Assembly (NCBI GenBank): GCA_030740295.1
Contig: JASLXP010000341.1
Coordinates: forward strand, 1-22,411
Length of the DNA stretch: 22,411 bases
Direction of reading: 5' to 3'
Source of the DNA: Planctomycetota bacterium
GTDB lineage: Bacteria; Planctomycetota; PUPC01; JACPCR01
Shown: piece by piece, positions 14,362 to 22,411 of the stretch
Layout: each line of letters begins with the position of its first letter
Numbering within the stretch: position 1 is the stretch's first letter
Translations under genes and position numbers: made by a program
Notes under the pieces: generated by a model
What the model was told of the DNA's origin: nothing
Seen by the model: only the letters and a program-made list of their open reading frames with translations
The model's database searches: none

Positions 14362-17313
14362 GCCACCGCCGGGCGCTGACCAGGCCATTCCTGCGGCTGA
14401 CACGCGTTTGCCGCTGCTGTCGTAGATGGCGATATCGTAGCGGCTGGGCTTCGGCTGGAACCCGTAGTATTCTTCGCCGCCAACGCCAAGAATTCGCGGC
14501 ACGAGAAGGTTGAACTTGTTCCCGCCGATGGCCTTCGTATTGAAATCGATGCGGCATGGCGGCCCCCAATCGACCTTGACAGTCTTACCGGCGGCAACCT
14601 GGATGGGCTTCATGTTTCCCTTCTGAATGAATGCTCTCATTTTACCTTTTTCAACATATCCGAAAGCGAATTTATATGAGCCTGCCGGGACAGGCGTGCC
14701 TTTGCTGCCTGCTACCTGAAAAGAGGTCTTGTCGCCGGTCACCACAACGGATCTGAGGATGCTGCGGTGCTCGAAGCGGATACGGGCAGGCTTGCCTGTG
14801 AATGGACGCACGCTGGCAGTCGTTCCAGACGGGCTGGCCTTGAACTCGTAGAGCCGATTGCCGATTGGGATGACCCGGCTCATGTACGCCCCATAGTTAG
14901 TGCTGCCAATAACAGCGGCATCTGCAAGGTAGTCGTCGTACCGGCCATTGTTGTTGTCGTCGAGAAGAACAATCTTTTTGCCGAGGATTTCACCGGACAT
15001 GGCGCCGGCCCTGCGAAGCTGAATGTTGCGGCCCCGGACGGCAACGTGCGCGGCATAGCTCCACTTGTCCTGCCCAAGCGTCAGCTTGAGGTTCACGACA
15101 CCCTCCCTGAGGATCACCCGGTCGTCATCAAGCCTGCCGTTCTGATTGACGTCGATACGCAGTGACTGGCCGTCTGCCGCGGCAAGGATTCCTTTGCCGT
15201 TTTTCGTTGGAAAGGGCAGAAAGCCTCTTCCGTTTGGCAATGCAACGATGCGGTGGACCACGGTGAATTTGCCCGGCGTGAGGTACTGACTGCCCTTGAG
15301 CGATATGAATTTCAATTTGAATGCCTTCCATTCCACGGGGCGCTGTTCGGCAACAGTCTCTCTGTCCAGGCCCTCGAGCAGGTCACTCAAGCCGCGGAGG
15401 TGCTGCGCCTCGGGAGAATCGGGTAGCCTGGCTATGCTCTCGTTGGCGGCTTCACGGTTTCCTTCAAACAACTGGAAGGCGGGAAGGGACATGCCGTTCA
15501 ATGTCGCCACCTCCTCTGGCCTGCCCGCCAACTGCAAAATCTCTTTCTCGGCAAGTGTCTCGAAGCGACGGCCTACCTCGCCTGCTCCGATCTTGAGGGT
15601 GATGCGTTCCTCGTCCACGCTAGTGACCTCACCGGCCATACTGCCGGTACCGAACTGCCTTCCGATTTGGTCCGCTGCCCTGGCCTTGGCTCGCTGGAAT
15701 AATGACTGAGCAGCGTTGATGACTTCGCGGTCTTTATTGAGAAGCGGCTTCAGCGTGGGGTTGCCTGTCTTTTCAGACGCCCCGGCAACGGCCTGAAGTG
15801 ATTCGCCATAGCGTCTCTTCTTGAGCGGGTCGACCAGTTCCTTCCAGAGCTTTTGCCGAAGACTGGTGGCTTGCTGGAGAAGTCTGCTCTCTTCTTCGCC
15901 GTCGGGCGGCTCCGGTTTTTTGTCAACCGTAGCCGTCTTCGTGACCGGAACGGTTACCTGAACAGGGACAGTTTCCGGTGGCTTCTGGTCCACCTCCTGG
16001 GACGGAGGTTCTTTCTCCGGCAGCGGAACTTCGGGCTCGGGGGGCTCTGCCACCTGGCCGCCGGCCTCCTTGCTCTTGGTCATCGCGGCAGACGTCTCGG
16101 AGCCGGGCTGCTTCGTTTTGTCCGCCGATGGCTCGTCCTTCCCTCGAATGAGGAAGACGATAAGAACGACGGCCAGAACGGCCGTTGCCCCTGCAACGGC
16201 CGGCAGGGGTGACCGGCGCGAGGTGGGCCGCTCACGGCGAGCCCGTGTGGACGAAACCGCGGATGGCATGGGTCGGGCAATGGCTGGGGATTCTCCTGCT
16301 GTCGCCAGTTCCAGGTCTTTTACGACCTCGCCCCAGTCGCTGTAGCGGCCGTCCCGCTCCGTGCGAGTCATGCGCTGAAAAATCAGGGACAGGTTCTCCG
16401 AGATTTCAGGATTCGTTTCACGGATGTCCGGGAGTTCTTCCGAAAGGTGTTTGCTGAGAACGGTGCCGTAGCTTTCGCCGAAGTAAGGGGGGCGGCCGGT
16501 CAGGAGGTGAAACAGGCATACGCCGAGCGAATAGATGTCAGTGCGACAATCGAGGTCCTGCTCGCCGCGAATCTGCTCCGGTGACATGTAATGAGGGCTG
16601 CCGACGGCAGCGCCTGCCTGGGTGATAGTCTTCTCTTCATTGGTGGTCTGCTTTGCCAGGCCGAGGTCTGCCAGCTTCACCGTGCCATCCATCGTAAGGA
16701 GAATATTGCCGGGCTTAATGTCGCGATGGATCAGGCTCGCCTCCCTGCCAGCGTATTCAAGAGCGCGGGCAAGATAGATGGCGATGTTCAGAGCCTGGTC
16801 TTCGGGCAGAGCTTTCTCCCGTTTGAGCCGGGCCTGCAAGTCTTCACCCTCGACGTACTCCATCGCCAGGTAGTGATAGCCATTGGATTCGCCCACGTCG
16901 TAAGCCATGACGATGTTGGGGTGCTGCAGTTTCGCCATTGACTGTGCTTCACGGTAGAAGCGGTCGAGAAAAGTCTGGTTAGAGGCAAATTTGGGCGGCA
17001 GGATTTTAAGGGCAACTTCCCGGTTCATGCCCTCCTGCCGGGCTTTGTAGACCGCGCCCATGCCGCCGGCCCCGATCTTGGTAAGAAGGTGATATCCCTC
17101 GATCTTGTGCGACTGCCCGGCTGCGGCCCTTTCAAGCTTGTTCGCCTGGTCCTGAGAAAGCACACCGCGCTGGACCATGATGTCCAGCAGACGCCCCTGC
17201 ACGCCGAGTTTCGCTGCCGCATCCTGGGCTTCGCGGCACTCGTTGAGCTGTTCCGGCGTAATCCAGTTTTTCTCAATGGCAAGACTGCCAATCTCAGAAT
17301 CATGCGAAGTCAT
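14359..17313 (-). CDS. membrane Ser/Thr protein kinase, PknB-like
   Basis: This 984-residue kinase (1034 if the frame is read past the TGA at 14359-14361) starts with a helical head (about 5-65) like the N-domain of type II secretion ATPases. The catalytic domain (74-340) follows: GAGGMG (81-86), K103 in VALK, E122, HRDIKPGN (D198), DLG (D216), SPEQ and DIYSLG. All catalytic residues are intact. A single membrane helix is at about 370-389, then a Pro/Glu-rich linker (about 400-475). The outer region of about 500 residues contains two calcium-loop-like motifs, DVNQNGRLDDD (near 719) and DDNNNGRYDDY (near 783). There are no PASTA repeats. The outer part is thus a sensor of unknown ligand and the kinase is cytoplasmic. 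The start ATG has AGAAGG upstream. It diverges from the DadA gene. The FHA protein at 7600-9423 is a possible partner. Confidence 0.92.
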   Translation of the reverse strand: MTSHDSEIGSLAIEKNWITPEQLNECREAQDAAAKLGVQGRLLDIMVQRGVLSQDQANKLERAAAGQSHKIEGYHLLTKIGAGGMGAVYKARQEGMNREVALKILPPKFASNQTFLDRFYREAQSMAKLQHPNIVMAYDVGESNGYHYLAMEYVEGEDLQARLKREKALPEDQALNIAIYLARALEYAGREASLIHRDIKPGNILLTMDGTVKLADLGLAKQTTNEEKTITQAGAAVGSPHYMSPEQIRGEQDLDCRTDIYSLGVCLFHLLTGRPPYFGESYGTVLSKHLSEELPDIRETNPEISENLSLIFQRMTRTERDGRYSDWGEVVKDLELATAGESPAIARPMPSAVSSTRARRERPTSRRSPLPAVAGATAVLAVVLIVFLIRGKDEPSADKTKQPGSETSAAMTKSKEAGGQVAEPPEPEVPLPEKEPPSQEVDQKPPETVPVQVTVPVTKTATVDKKPEPPDGEEESRLLQQATSLRQKLWKELVDPLKKRRYGESLQAVAGASEKTGNPTLKPLLNKDREVINAAQSLFQRAKARAADQIGRQFGTGSMAGEVTSVDEERITLKIGAGEVGRRFETLAEKEILQLAGRPEEVATLNGMSLPAFQLFEGNREAANESIARLPDSPEAQHLRGLSDLLEGLDRETVAEQRPVEWKAFKLKFISLKGSQYLTPGKFTVVHRIVALPNGRGFLPFPTKNGKGILAAADGQSLRIDVNQNGRLDDDRVILREGVVNLKLTLGQDKWSYAAHVAVRGRNIQLRRAGAMSGEILGKKIVLLDDNNNGRYDDYLADAAVIGSTNYGAYMSRVIPIGNRLYEFKASPSGTTASVRPFTGKPARIRFEHRSILRSVVVTGDKTSFQVAGSKGTPVPAGSYKFAFGYVEKGKMRAFIQKGNMKPIQVAAGKTVKVDWGPPCRIDFNTKAIGGNKFNLLVPRILGVGGEEYYGFQPKPSRYDIAIYDSSGKRVSAAGMAWSAPGGG

Positions 17314-17705
17314 GATTGCTCGCCTTCTGTCATTTGCCCTTGGATTGTCATCTCAGCCCGAGGTTCCTGTAACCGGGCTCTTTCCCTTTCAGATGCCAGA
17401 TGGAAACAAGACGCTTGAAATCTTCGCCAGTTCTTCCCATCAGGACGTAGGAATAACAACTCGGCAGCCAAAGTCCAAAATCCAGGCTCAAATTCCCGCA
17501 AAAAATCTCGATTTCAGATCGGGGGCGACATGCATCGTGTTCCCGTCCGATGTCATGCTTGTCATTGTCAAGTATACAGAGTGAGTATTCTCACTGCCGA
17601 ATTGCAGGATGAACTGTTAGGATCGTCCTCGCTCTGCCGAAGATATCCCCCTCGGGAGTCTTTATTCAGCATTATCTGGTCCTGGAATGAAACGGGTGAA
17701 ACAGA
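17314..17705. other. divergent intergenic region between the kinase and DadA genes
   Basis: These 392 bases separate divergent genes and hold no convincing ORF; the plus-strand frames here have no protein character. The kinase ribosome site is at its left end. A short perfect hairpin, AGTGAG-TATT-CTCACT (17580-17595), lies about 110 bases before the DadA start and could be an operator. No clear sigma-70 or sigma-54 promoter could be assigned by eye. Confidence 0.55.
17580..17595. promoter_or_regulatory. short inverted repeat upstream of the DadA-like gene
   Basis: AGTGAG and CTCACT are exact reverse complements around TATT. The position, in a divergent promoter region, would suit an operator, but six-base arms can arise by chance. 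Confidence 0.2.
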
Positions 17706-18965
17706 ATGGATCCTGAAACAGAAATTCTTGTTATCGGAGGCGGGGCGGTAGGCATCTGCTCAGCCCACTATCTGTGCGAGCTCGGCTGCAACGTAACAGT
17801 CGTTGAGATGGGAGAAATCTGTTCGGGCAGCTCTTACGGCAATGCGGGTCTGATTGTTCCCAGCCACAGCGTGCCGTTGGCTGCACCGGGCGTGATCTCG
17901 AAGGCGCTCAAGTGGATGTTCAACCCGGACAGCCCGTTCTACATCAAGCCCCGGCTGAATTGGGATATCATCTCCTGGCTCTGGAAATTCCGGGGAGCAT
18001 GCAAAGCACGCCACGTGCATCAGGCCTTGCCTCTCATACGCGATCTCAGCCTGAACAGTGTCGAGCTGTTTGACGAGCTGGCCGTCCTGGACGGCATCGA
18101 CTTCTGCTATGAAAAGAAGGGAATGCTGTCGGTCTACAAAACGCAAGAAGGATTCGAAGAGGGTCTGGAAGAGGCACGGCTCCTGAAAGATATCGGCATT
18201 GAAGTGGATGAGCTGAAGGGTGAGGAAGTCCATGGCTTTGAAGCCTCGGTGCGTCCCGACGTAACAGGGGGCGTCTTCTATCCACAGGATGCCCATCTCT
18301 TGCCAGATCGCTTTGTAGGCGAGCTTGCCCGTCACATTGAAGGCAAGGGAGTGACGATTCTTCCATCCACCGAAGCGCTTGGTTTCGAGACTTCCGATGG
18401 AAAGATCGAACGCGTGCATACGACCCGCGGCACTTTCAAAGTGGAGCAGGTCGTCCTGTCATCGGGATCGTGGGCGCCTGGCATCGCAAGAGAGCTTCAG
18501 ATCAAGCTGCCCATCCAGCCGGCCAAGGGATACAGTGTGACCTTCAAACGGCCCTCAGATGGATGCCCCGGGAGACCGGTCGTGCTGGCCGAGTCCAAGG
18601 TTGCTACGACTCCCATGGGCGATTGCCTGCGTTTTGCAGGAACTCTCGAAATGGCGGGCCTCGACCTTTCCATCAACCAGCGACGTGTCAAGGCCATCTT
18701 GAATGCCGTCCCCCGGTACCTCACCGGAGTCGATCCCAACGAGCTTGAATTACTTGAAATCTGGCGGGGGCTCCGGCCGTGCACACCGGACGGTCTGCCG
18801 TTCCTCGGCCGCGCCCAACGGTATAAGAATCTTATCCTCGCTGCCGGTCACGCGATGATCGGCATCTCCATGTCTCCCATTACGGGAAAGCTCGTCGCCC
18901 AGATCGCCACCGGCACCGAGCCATCTTTCGATATCAGCGCCCTCCGTGTGGAGCGTTTCAACTGA
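17706..18965 (+). CDS. FAD-dependent D-amino-acid dehydrogenase (DadA-like)
   Basis: This 419-residue flavoenzyme of the DAO family (PF01266) begins with the FAD-binding Rossmann motif VIGGGAVG (9-16) and the ribose-binding E34. SSYGNAGLI follows, a DadA-type hallmark. The C-terminal block GLRPCTPDGLPFLG and then GHAMIGISMSPITGK matches D-amino-acid dehydrogenases, which oxidise D-amino acids to 2-oxo acids and pass electrons to the respiratory chain at the membrane. Hydroxyproline-pathway D-hydroxyproline dehydrogenases are close relatives and cannot be excluded. The start ATG follows a weak ribosome site. It stands alone on its strand: divergent from the kinase and convergent with the large hydrolase gene, with 20 bases between the stops. 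No racemase or pathway partner is present in the window. Confidence 0.88.
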   Translation: MDPETEILVIGGGAVGICSAHYLCELGCNVTVVEMGEICSGSSYGNAGLIVPSHSVPLAAPGVISKALKWMFNPDSPFYIKPRLNWDIISWLWKFRGACKARHVHQALPLIRDLSLNSVELFDELAVLDGIDFCYEKKGMLSVYKTQEGFEEGLEEARLLKDIGIEVDELKGEEVHGFEASVRPDVTGGVFYPQDAHLLPDRFVGELARHIEGKGVTILPSTEALGFETSDGKIERVHTTRGTFKVEQVVLSSGSWAPGIARELQIKLPIQPAKGYSVTFKRPSDGCPGRPVVLAESKVATTPMGDCLRFAGTLEMAGLDLSINQRRVKAILNAVPRYLTGVDPNELELLEIWRGLRPCTPDGLPFLGRAQRYKNLILAAGHAMIGISMSPITGKLVAQIATGTEPSFDISALRVERFN

Positions 18966-18985
18966 TCCGGCATTGCTAATCGCAG

Positions 18986-21900
18986 TCATGGCAAAGCCGA
19001 AAGGTCTTTCAATTCGATACTCATCGATTTTGCCGGAATCATTTCGTTGACGTAGACGAGCTTTTCGCGCAAGACGAGGTAGAGGCGATTGAAGCGGATG
19101 GGGAATTCCAGTTGGTTTGTGGTGCTGTTGTCTCCCTGGCATCGCCAGTGGCGGAAGCCCGGACTGTAATAGCCGGACCCATAGTGGAAGGGCAGGCCTA
19201 CCGAGATAAATCGCCAGCCGTCGAAGTTGATGGCGGTCTCGGCTTCCCAGTCAGACATGTCCCAACTGTTCGGCGCTTCCTCCCATCCGTTGGATGTCCA
19301 CCGGCGCCCTTTGGCATCGATGATCTCGAAATAAATGCGGCCCCAGTTTGAGTTGCCGTTTATTGAGACGCCGATGCGTCTCGGCCTGCCAGGGATCTTG
19401 ATGGGCCCCCGCGCCGGCTCGTAGATAGCGTAACGGCCGACGAGGTCCGGGATGTCCGGTTGTGAAACGAGGGTGATCTGCATTCCCCCATCGCTGCCTT
19501 TCTGCTTCAACGTCTTTCCCTTTGCCATCGGCTTGTAAGCGCAGTAGTTCTGGAACGCGCTGTCTCCTTCTTCAATGAGCTTCCATCCGTCCGGATTGTC
19601 GAGCTTGTCGAGGATGACCGCGTCTGAAGGAATCTTGTCTGGAGCTGAAAGCGCCGCGGCACTGATGGATGCGAGCTGGACTGAAGATGAGAGGAAGCCG
19701 GGTGACTCGCTGGCCGTCAACGATGCTGTGCCGTTGCGAACGGACCCATCGGCGTTCCGACCCATGAGGTCGCAGATGCGATACTGGCCATCGTCTCTGG
19801 CAAAGCGGATTTCGACTTTGCGCTGGCCCCGGGTGGCCCACAGGGCATAGACGAATCCATCCTTCCTTTTGAATTCCAGGCAGTAGAGCCCGGTCGAACC
19901 GGTATCCAGCCATCGCAGGTATTCAGCCTGATCCAGCTCGCGAGTGAGGGTAGAGAGCGCGACGTAGCTGGGCTTTGGCAACATGTCCGGCGCACGGAAG
20001 CAGACGCCTGTCGCGCCCCAACGGCTGCTGTAGTAGGAGCTGTTGCAGTCCATGATGAGCGCGACATTGATGTTGGGCATGCGGTAGGCCAAGCAGTGCA
20101 GGACGTCCCTCGCATACCAATCCGCCTGCTGCTTCAGCGAAAGCGCACCGGGCGCCGTAGACCGGTAATCGAATTCGTAACAGGAAGTAATGGGCATATC
20201 TTCGTACCCGTAAATCTCGCGCATCCGTTTTGCGATCCACATCGACTGCAGATTCCAACCAGTCGGCTGCCCTTCCGGATGAAAGAGCTGAATGGCCATC
20301 TCCAGGCCGATAGCGTCCCAGTGTTTGCGCGGGAGCTTCGTGCGCAGCCAGTGAACGTTGAAATTCGTGCCCCCGTTGCCAAGGATGATCTTCGTGTTCG
20401 GCGCCAGCTTCCGAATGGCTGAGGAATGTCGCTCAGCATGTTCGACGAGCGTCTTGTAGCGCTCCTGATCTTTGCCTTCGAGTTTCAGCGGCGGACGCCC
20501 AAAGAGTTCCGGCGGGATTTCGAGTCCCAGACCGCCGAGATGGGTTTCATGGAAGATCATGGCGTAGCCCGTGGCCGGCCAGTCCGTCATGAACTTTTGC
20601 ACCTGTTCCTCGAGCGAGCCGCCTTTCTTCTTGCCCTCCCTGATGCGCCGCATCATGCTGGGAGTCATCTTATGACGGGCGTAGTTGGCAGGAGTGACAT
20701 TCTTTCGTTCGTCCTTCTTCGGTGGTGTGACGTGCCGGAATCCCATCTTCTGAATCAGCGGCAACACCAGATTCGCATCGCTCTCCGAATAATGGCTGCC
20801 CTCAAACCACCAAGTGCCATACGGCGATTCGCTGCCGGCCTTGCGAGTGTCCGGCGGGAGGAGCGCGAATACGGTTGACTGATTCCAGATGGTCCGGCCT
20901 GTTTCATCTTTGAAGGTGAACTCCGCCTCATGCCATCCAAGTTCGCGTCCGGCCAGGTTGATCGGCAGCTTCGTCGTGCCCGGCTTTACGCTGATTTCTT
21001 GGGATGAGTCTTCGGTCTTCTCTTTGAAATCCTTGAACGCCGTAGTCAGCTCCAGCTTTATCGGACGCTTCGACGGGTTCACGATTTCGAGCCTGAGCCG
21101 CGGGTTCTTGTCCTTATAGAAGACGTTGCCCACTTCATCAGATTGAAAGGACACCTGAACCGGTGTCTTCTCGAGGGTAGCTCCGAAGATGTGCACGCCA
21201 CTCTCCGGCCCCAAAGGAAGCCTTTCGAAAACGCCGTAGTTGCGGGACGCACGAACGCCCAGCTCCCGGCAGAATTCAAGGTAGAAGTAATCGGTGCGCT
21301 CGTAGTTGGAGTCCCAGTCATCCCTGCCGAGTAAGTCTGCCAACTCACCTGTTTTCAGAGGAATCGTGAGCAGGTAAAGAGGCAACGGCCTGCTTCGAAG
21401 CCCCAACTTTGCACGAACGGTTCCAACCTGGCGGATGGACTCACAGCCTTCCGGTCGTTCAGGATCGACACGAATCGTCGTATCGGCCTGAGTCGCGCCG
21501 GTGCCATCCCACGATTGGCGATATCGCGCCAGACGGACACTCATGGTCGGGCTTTTGTGCTTTGAAGGATCAACCGCGCAGAGCACATGCACAGCGTTGT
21601 AGTGACGATTCGGCACACTGAAAATGATCGATTCAGGAACAGCGTCCCAACAGCTCCGTTTGCTGTAGGGCGAATAGAAAGACATGGAATCCTGAGACTG
21701 CCGGAGCCATCGGGAGAGGCCAACATCCACCGAACCGGATTTGACCAAACGGATGGGCAGGTTCAGTCCGGCTGAAACCGTACCCCCCTTGAATTCCAAA
21801 TCGCCTCGATGCGACTGATCGGAAATGTCCAGCGGTACAAAGCGATCAGTCTCCGCTGCTTTTGCGTGGTGGACGCTCCGCACTTCGCCTTTGCCGGTCA

Positions 21901-22411
21901 GTTGAATACCGATCTCCCTCCAGGCCTTCTCCATTGGGAAACTCGTAAAGAATCTTCCATCCATCCAGAGCTGAATCCGTCCTTCAAGCCTCGTCACTCG
22001 CAACGCGAATTCATGCTCCGAAGCGCCCGGCAGGCTGGGCCATTTTTCCAGGGCCTTTTTGTAATCATCGCCGTAATAAAAGTGCAGATCGGGCCGGATG
22101 AAATAGTGCTTTCTATATCTCCGTTTCCACGAGACCACCCCAGAGACCTCCATCAACAGCGCCGCATCCTTCAGCCCCTTCGGCACTTTCGTCGTGCCCC
22201 AGTGGTGATTGAGATTGGGCATGTCCACACATTCGATTCTGATGACGGTGGCTTTGCTCTCGCCGAGCTGAATTCTCAATCCCCCACCCACCTCAACGGC
22301 CTTCGCCCTGATGCTGTAGCCCTCGCCATCGGCGGGGAGAGGGAGCGCGACATGAGCCGGTGAATGAAAATCGCCGCTGATGCGTTGATTAGTCTGGGCA
22401 ACTTCTGAGAT
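18986..22411 (-). CDS. large putative glycoside hydrolase with accessory beta domains (partial, apparent frameshift)
   Basis: This is the 3' part, over 1100 residues, of a very large protein whose start lies beyond the right edge. Near the edge is a carbohydrate-binding-like beta region with a laminin-G or DUF1080 look (FALRVTRLEGRIQLWMDG). A beta/alpha-barrel-like region follows. Candidate acid/base E lies in IFHETHLGG (codon 20546-20548) and candidate nucleophile E in CYEFDYRST (20174-20176), as in clan GH-A enzymes, though the usual Asn before the first Glu is His. The C-terminal part (about 18990-19620) is another beta domain with many Trp and Tyr. The GTG at 22289-22291 is not the true start: sequence resembling GDFHSPAHVALPLPADGEG continues upstream to the edge, but in a frame shifted by one base at the C-run 22320-22323. 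Target polysaccharide is unknown. Confidence 0.75.
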   Translation of the reverse strand: MSEVAQTNQRISGDFHSPAHVALPLPADGEGYSIRAKAVEVGGGLRIQLGESKATVIRIECVDMPNLNHHWGTTKVPKGLKDAALLMEVSGVVSWKRRYRKHYFIRPDLHFYYGDDYKKALEKWPSLPGASEHEFALRVTRLEGRIQLWMDGRFFTSFPMEKAWREIGIQLTGKGEVRSVHHAKAAETDRFVPLDISDQSHRGDLEFKGGTVSAGLNLPIRLVKSGSVDVGLSRWLRQSQDSMSFYSPYSKRSCWDAVPESIIFSVPNRHYNAVHVLCAVDPSKHKSPTMSVRLARYRQSWDGTGATQADTTIRVDPERPEGCESIRQVGTVRAKLGLRSRPLPLYLLTIPLKTGELADLLGRDDWDSNYERTDYFYLEFCRELGVRASRNYGVFERLPLGPESGVHIFGATLEKTPVQVSFQSDEVGNVFYKDKNPRLRLEIVNPSKRPIKLELTTAFKDFKEKTEDSSQEISVKPGTTKLPINLAGRELGWHEAEFTFKDETGRTIWNQSTVFALLPPDTRKAGSESPYGTWWFEGSHYSESDANLVLPLIQKMGFRHVTPPKKDERKNVTPANYARHKMTPSMMRRIREGKKKGGSLEEQVQKFMTDWPATGYAMIFHETHLGGLGLEIPPELFGRPPLKLEGKDQERYKTLVEHAERHSSAIRKLAPNTKIILGNGGTNFNVHWLRTKLPRKHWDAIGLEMAIQLFHPEGQPTGWNLQSMWIAKRMREIYGYEDMPITSCYEFDYRSTAPGALSLKQQADWYARDVLHCLAYRMPNINVALIMDCNSSYYSSRWGATGVCFRAPDMLPKPSYVALSTLTRELDQAEYLRWLDTGSTGLYCLEFKRKDGFVYALWATRGQRKVEIRFARDDGQYRICDLMGRNADGSVRNGTASLTASESPGFLSSSVQLASISAAALSAPDKIPSDAVILDKLDNPDGWKLIEEGDSAFQNYCAYKPMAKGKTLKQKGSDGGMQITLVSQPDIPDLVGRYAIYEPARGPIKIPGRPRRIGVSINGNSNWGRIYFEIIDAKGRRWTSNGWEEAPNSWDMSDWEAETAINFDGWRFISVGLPFHYGSGYYSPGFRHWRCQGDNSTTNQLEFPIRFNRLYLVLREKLVYVNEMIPAKSMSIELKDLSALP
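22320..22323 (-). other. apparent +1 frameshift in a G-run (coding strand) of the large hydrolase
   Basis: On the coding strand the run GGGG joins two frames. Upstream, one frame reads ISGDFHSPAHVALPLP and then ADGEG to the run. Downstream, the good frame reads YSIRAKAVEVGGGLRIQLG. Removing one G fuses them into a typical beta-domain pattern. As written, the upstream frame hits a stop near 22296, and the downstream frame continues upstream only as unnatural sequence. Either the gene is broken or one base was added in sequencing or assembly. Confidence 0.6.

Noticed and set aside
17177..17584. 135-residue plus-strand ORF upstream of the DadA gene
   Set aside because: It begins inside the kinase gene on the opposite strand and has the composition of a shadow frame.

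Overview
The window is dense with bacterial genes. It looks like a moderately GC-rich free-living bacterium from the Planctomycetota/Verrucomicrobiota/Lentisphaerota part of the tree, or a similar lineage such as Hydrogenedentota. This rests on style: a Ser/Thr kinase with a GspE-N-like head and a large extracytoplasmic region, an FHA protein with a C-terminal zinc ribbon, a beta-propeller FG-GAP protein, a small CxxC/CxxC ribbon protein and a very large secreted-type glycoside-hydrolase-like protein. No rRNA, tRNA, transposase, integrase, phage gene or CRISPR array was seen. TGA ends many genes here, so it is a normal stop codon in this genome.

Layout. (1) 1-4220 is a transport block. A Na+/Pi cotransporter (minus, cut by the left edge) lies downstream of a PiT phosphate permease (minus) with an acidic tail, and an MgtE magnesium channel is divergent on plus. 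PiT carriers move metal-phosphate complexes, so phosphate and Mg2+ handling sit back to back. (2) 4221-5159 holds a 19-unit heptamer array, a 66-residue zinc-ribbon protein, and a gene-free stretch ending in a good sigma-54 promoter. (3) 5160-7515 is a two-gene unit: a tandem universal stress protein and an NtrC-type sigma-54 activator. The promoter in front of the pair is the kind this activator drives, so a self-regulated stress module is likely. (4) 7600-11590 on minus has an FG-GAP propeller protein and then an FHA/zinc-ribbon protein with internal peptide repeats. (5) 11908-14203 on plus has an SGNH hydrolase-like protein, whose leader contains a perfect 12-bp hairpin, and a D-2-hydroxyacid dehydrogenase. 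(6) 14209-17313 on minus is the Ser/Thr kinase. Its frame is interrupted by one TGA, after which 49 more protein-like codons run in the same frame to a TAG. (7) 17706-18965 on plus is a DadA-like D-amino-acid dehydrogenase. (8) 18986-22411 on minus is a giant putative glycoside hydrolase that runs off the right edge and seems to carry a one-base frameshift near its upstream end.

The kinase and the FHA protein (a phosphothreonine reader) could form a signalling pair, but they are not in one operon. The points most worth a second look are the sigma-54 promoter in front of usp and its activator, the in-frame TGA in the kinase, the drifting heptamer array, the hairpin leader at 11865-11895, and the frameshift at 22320-22323.
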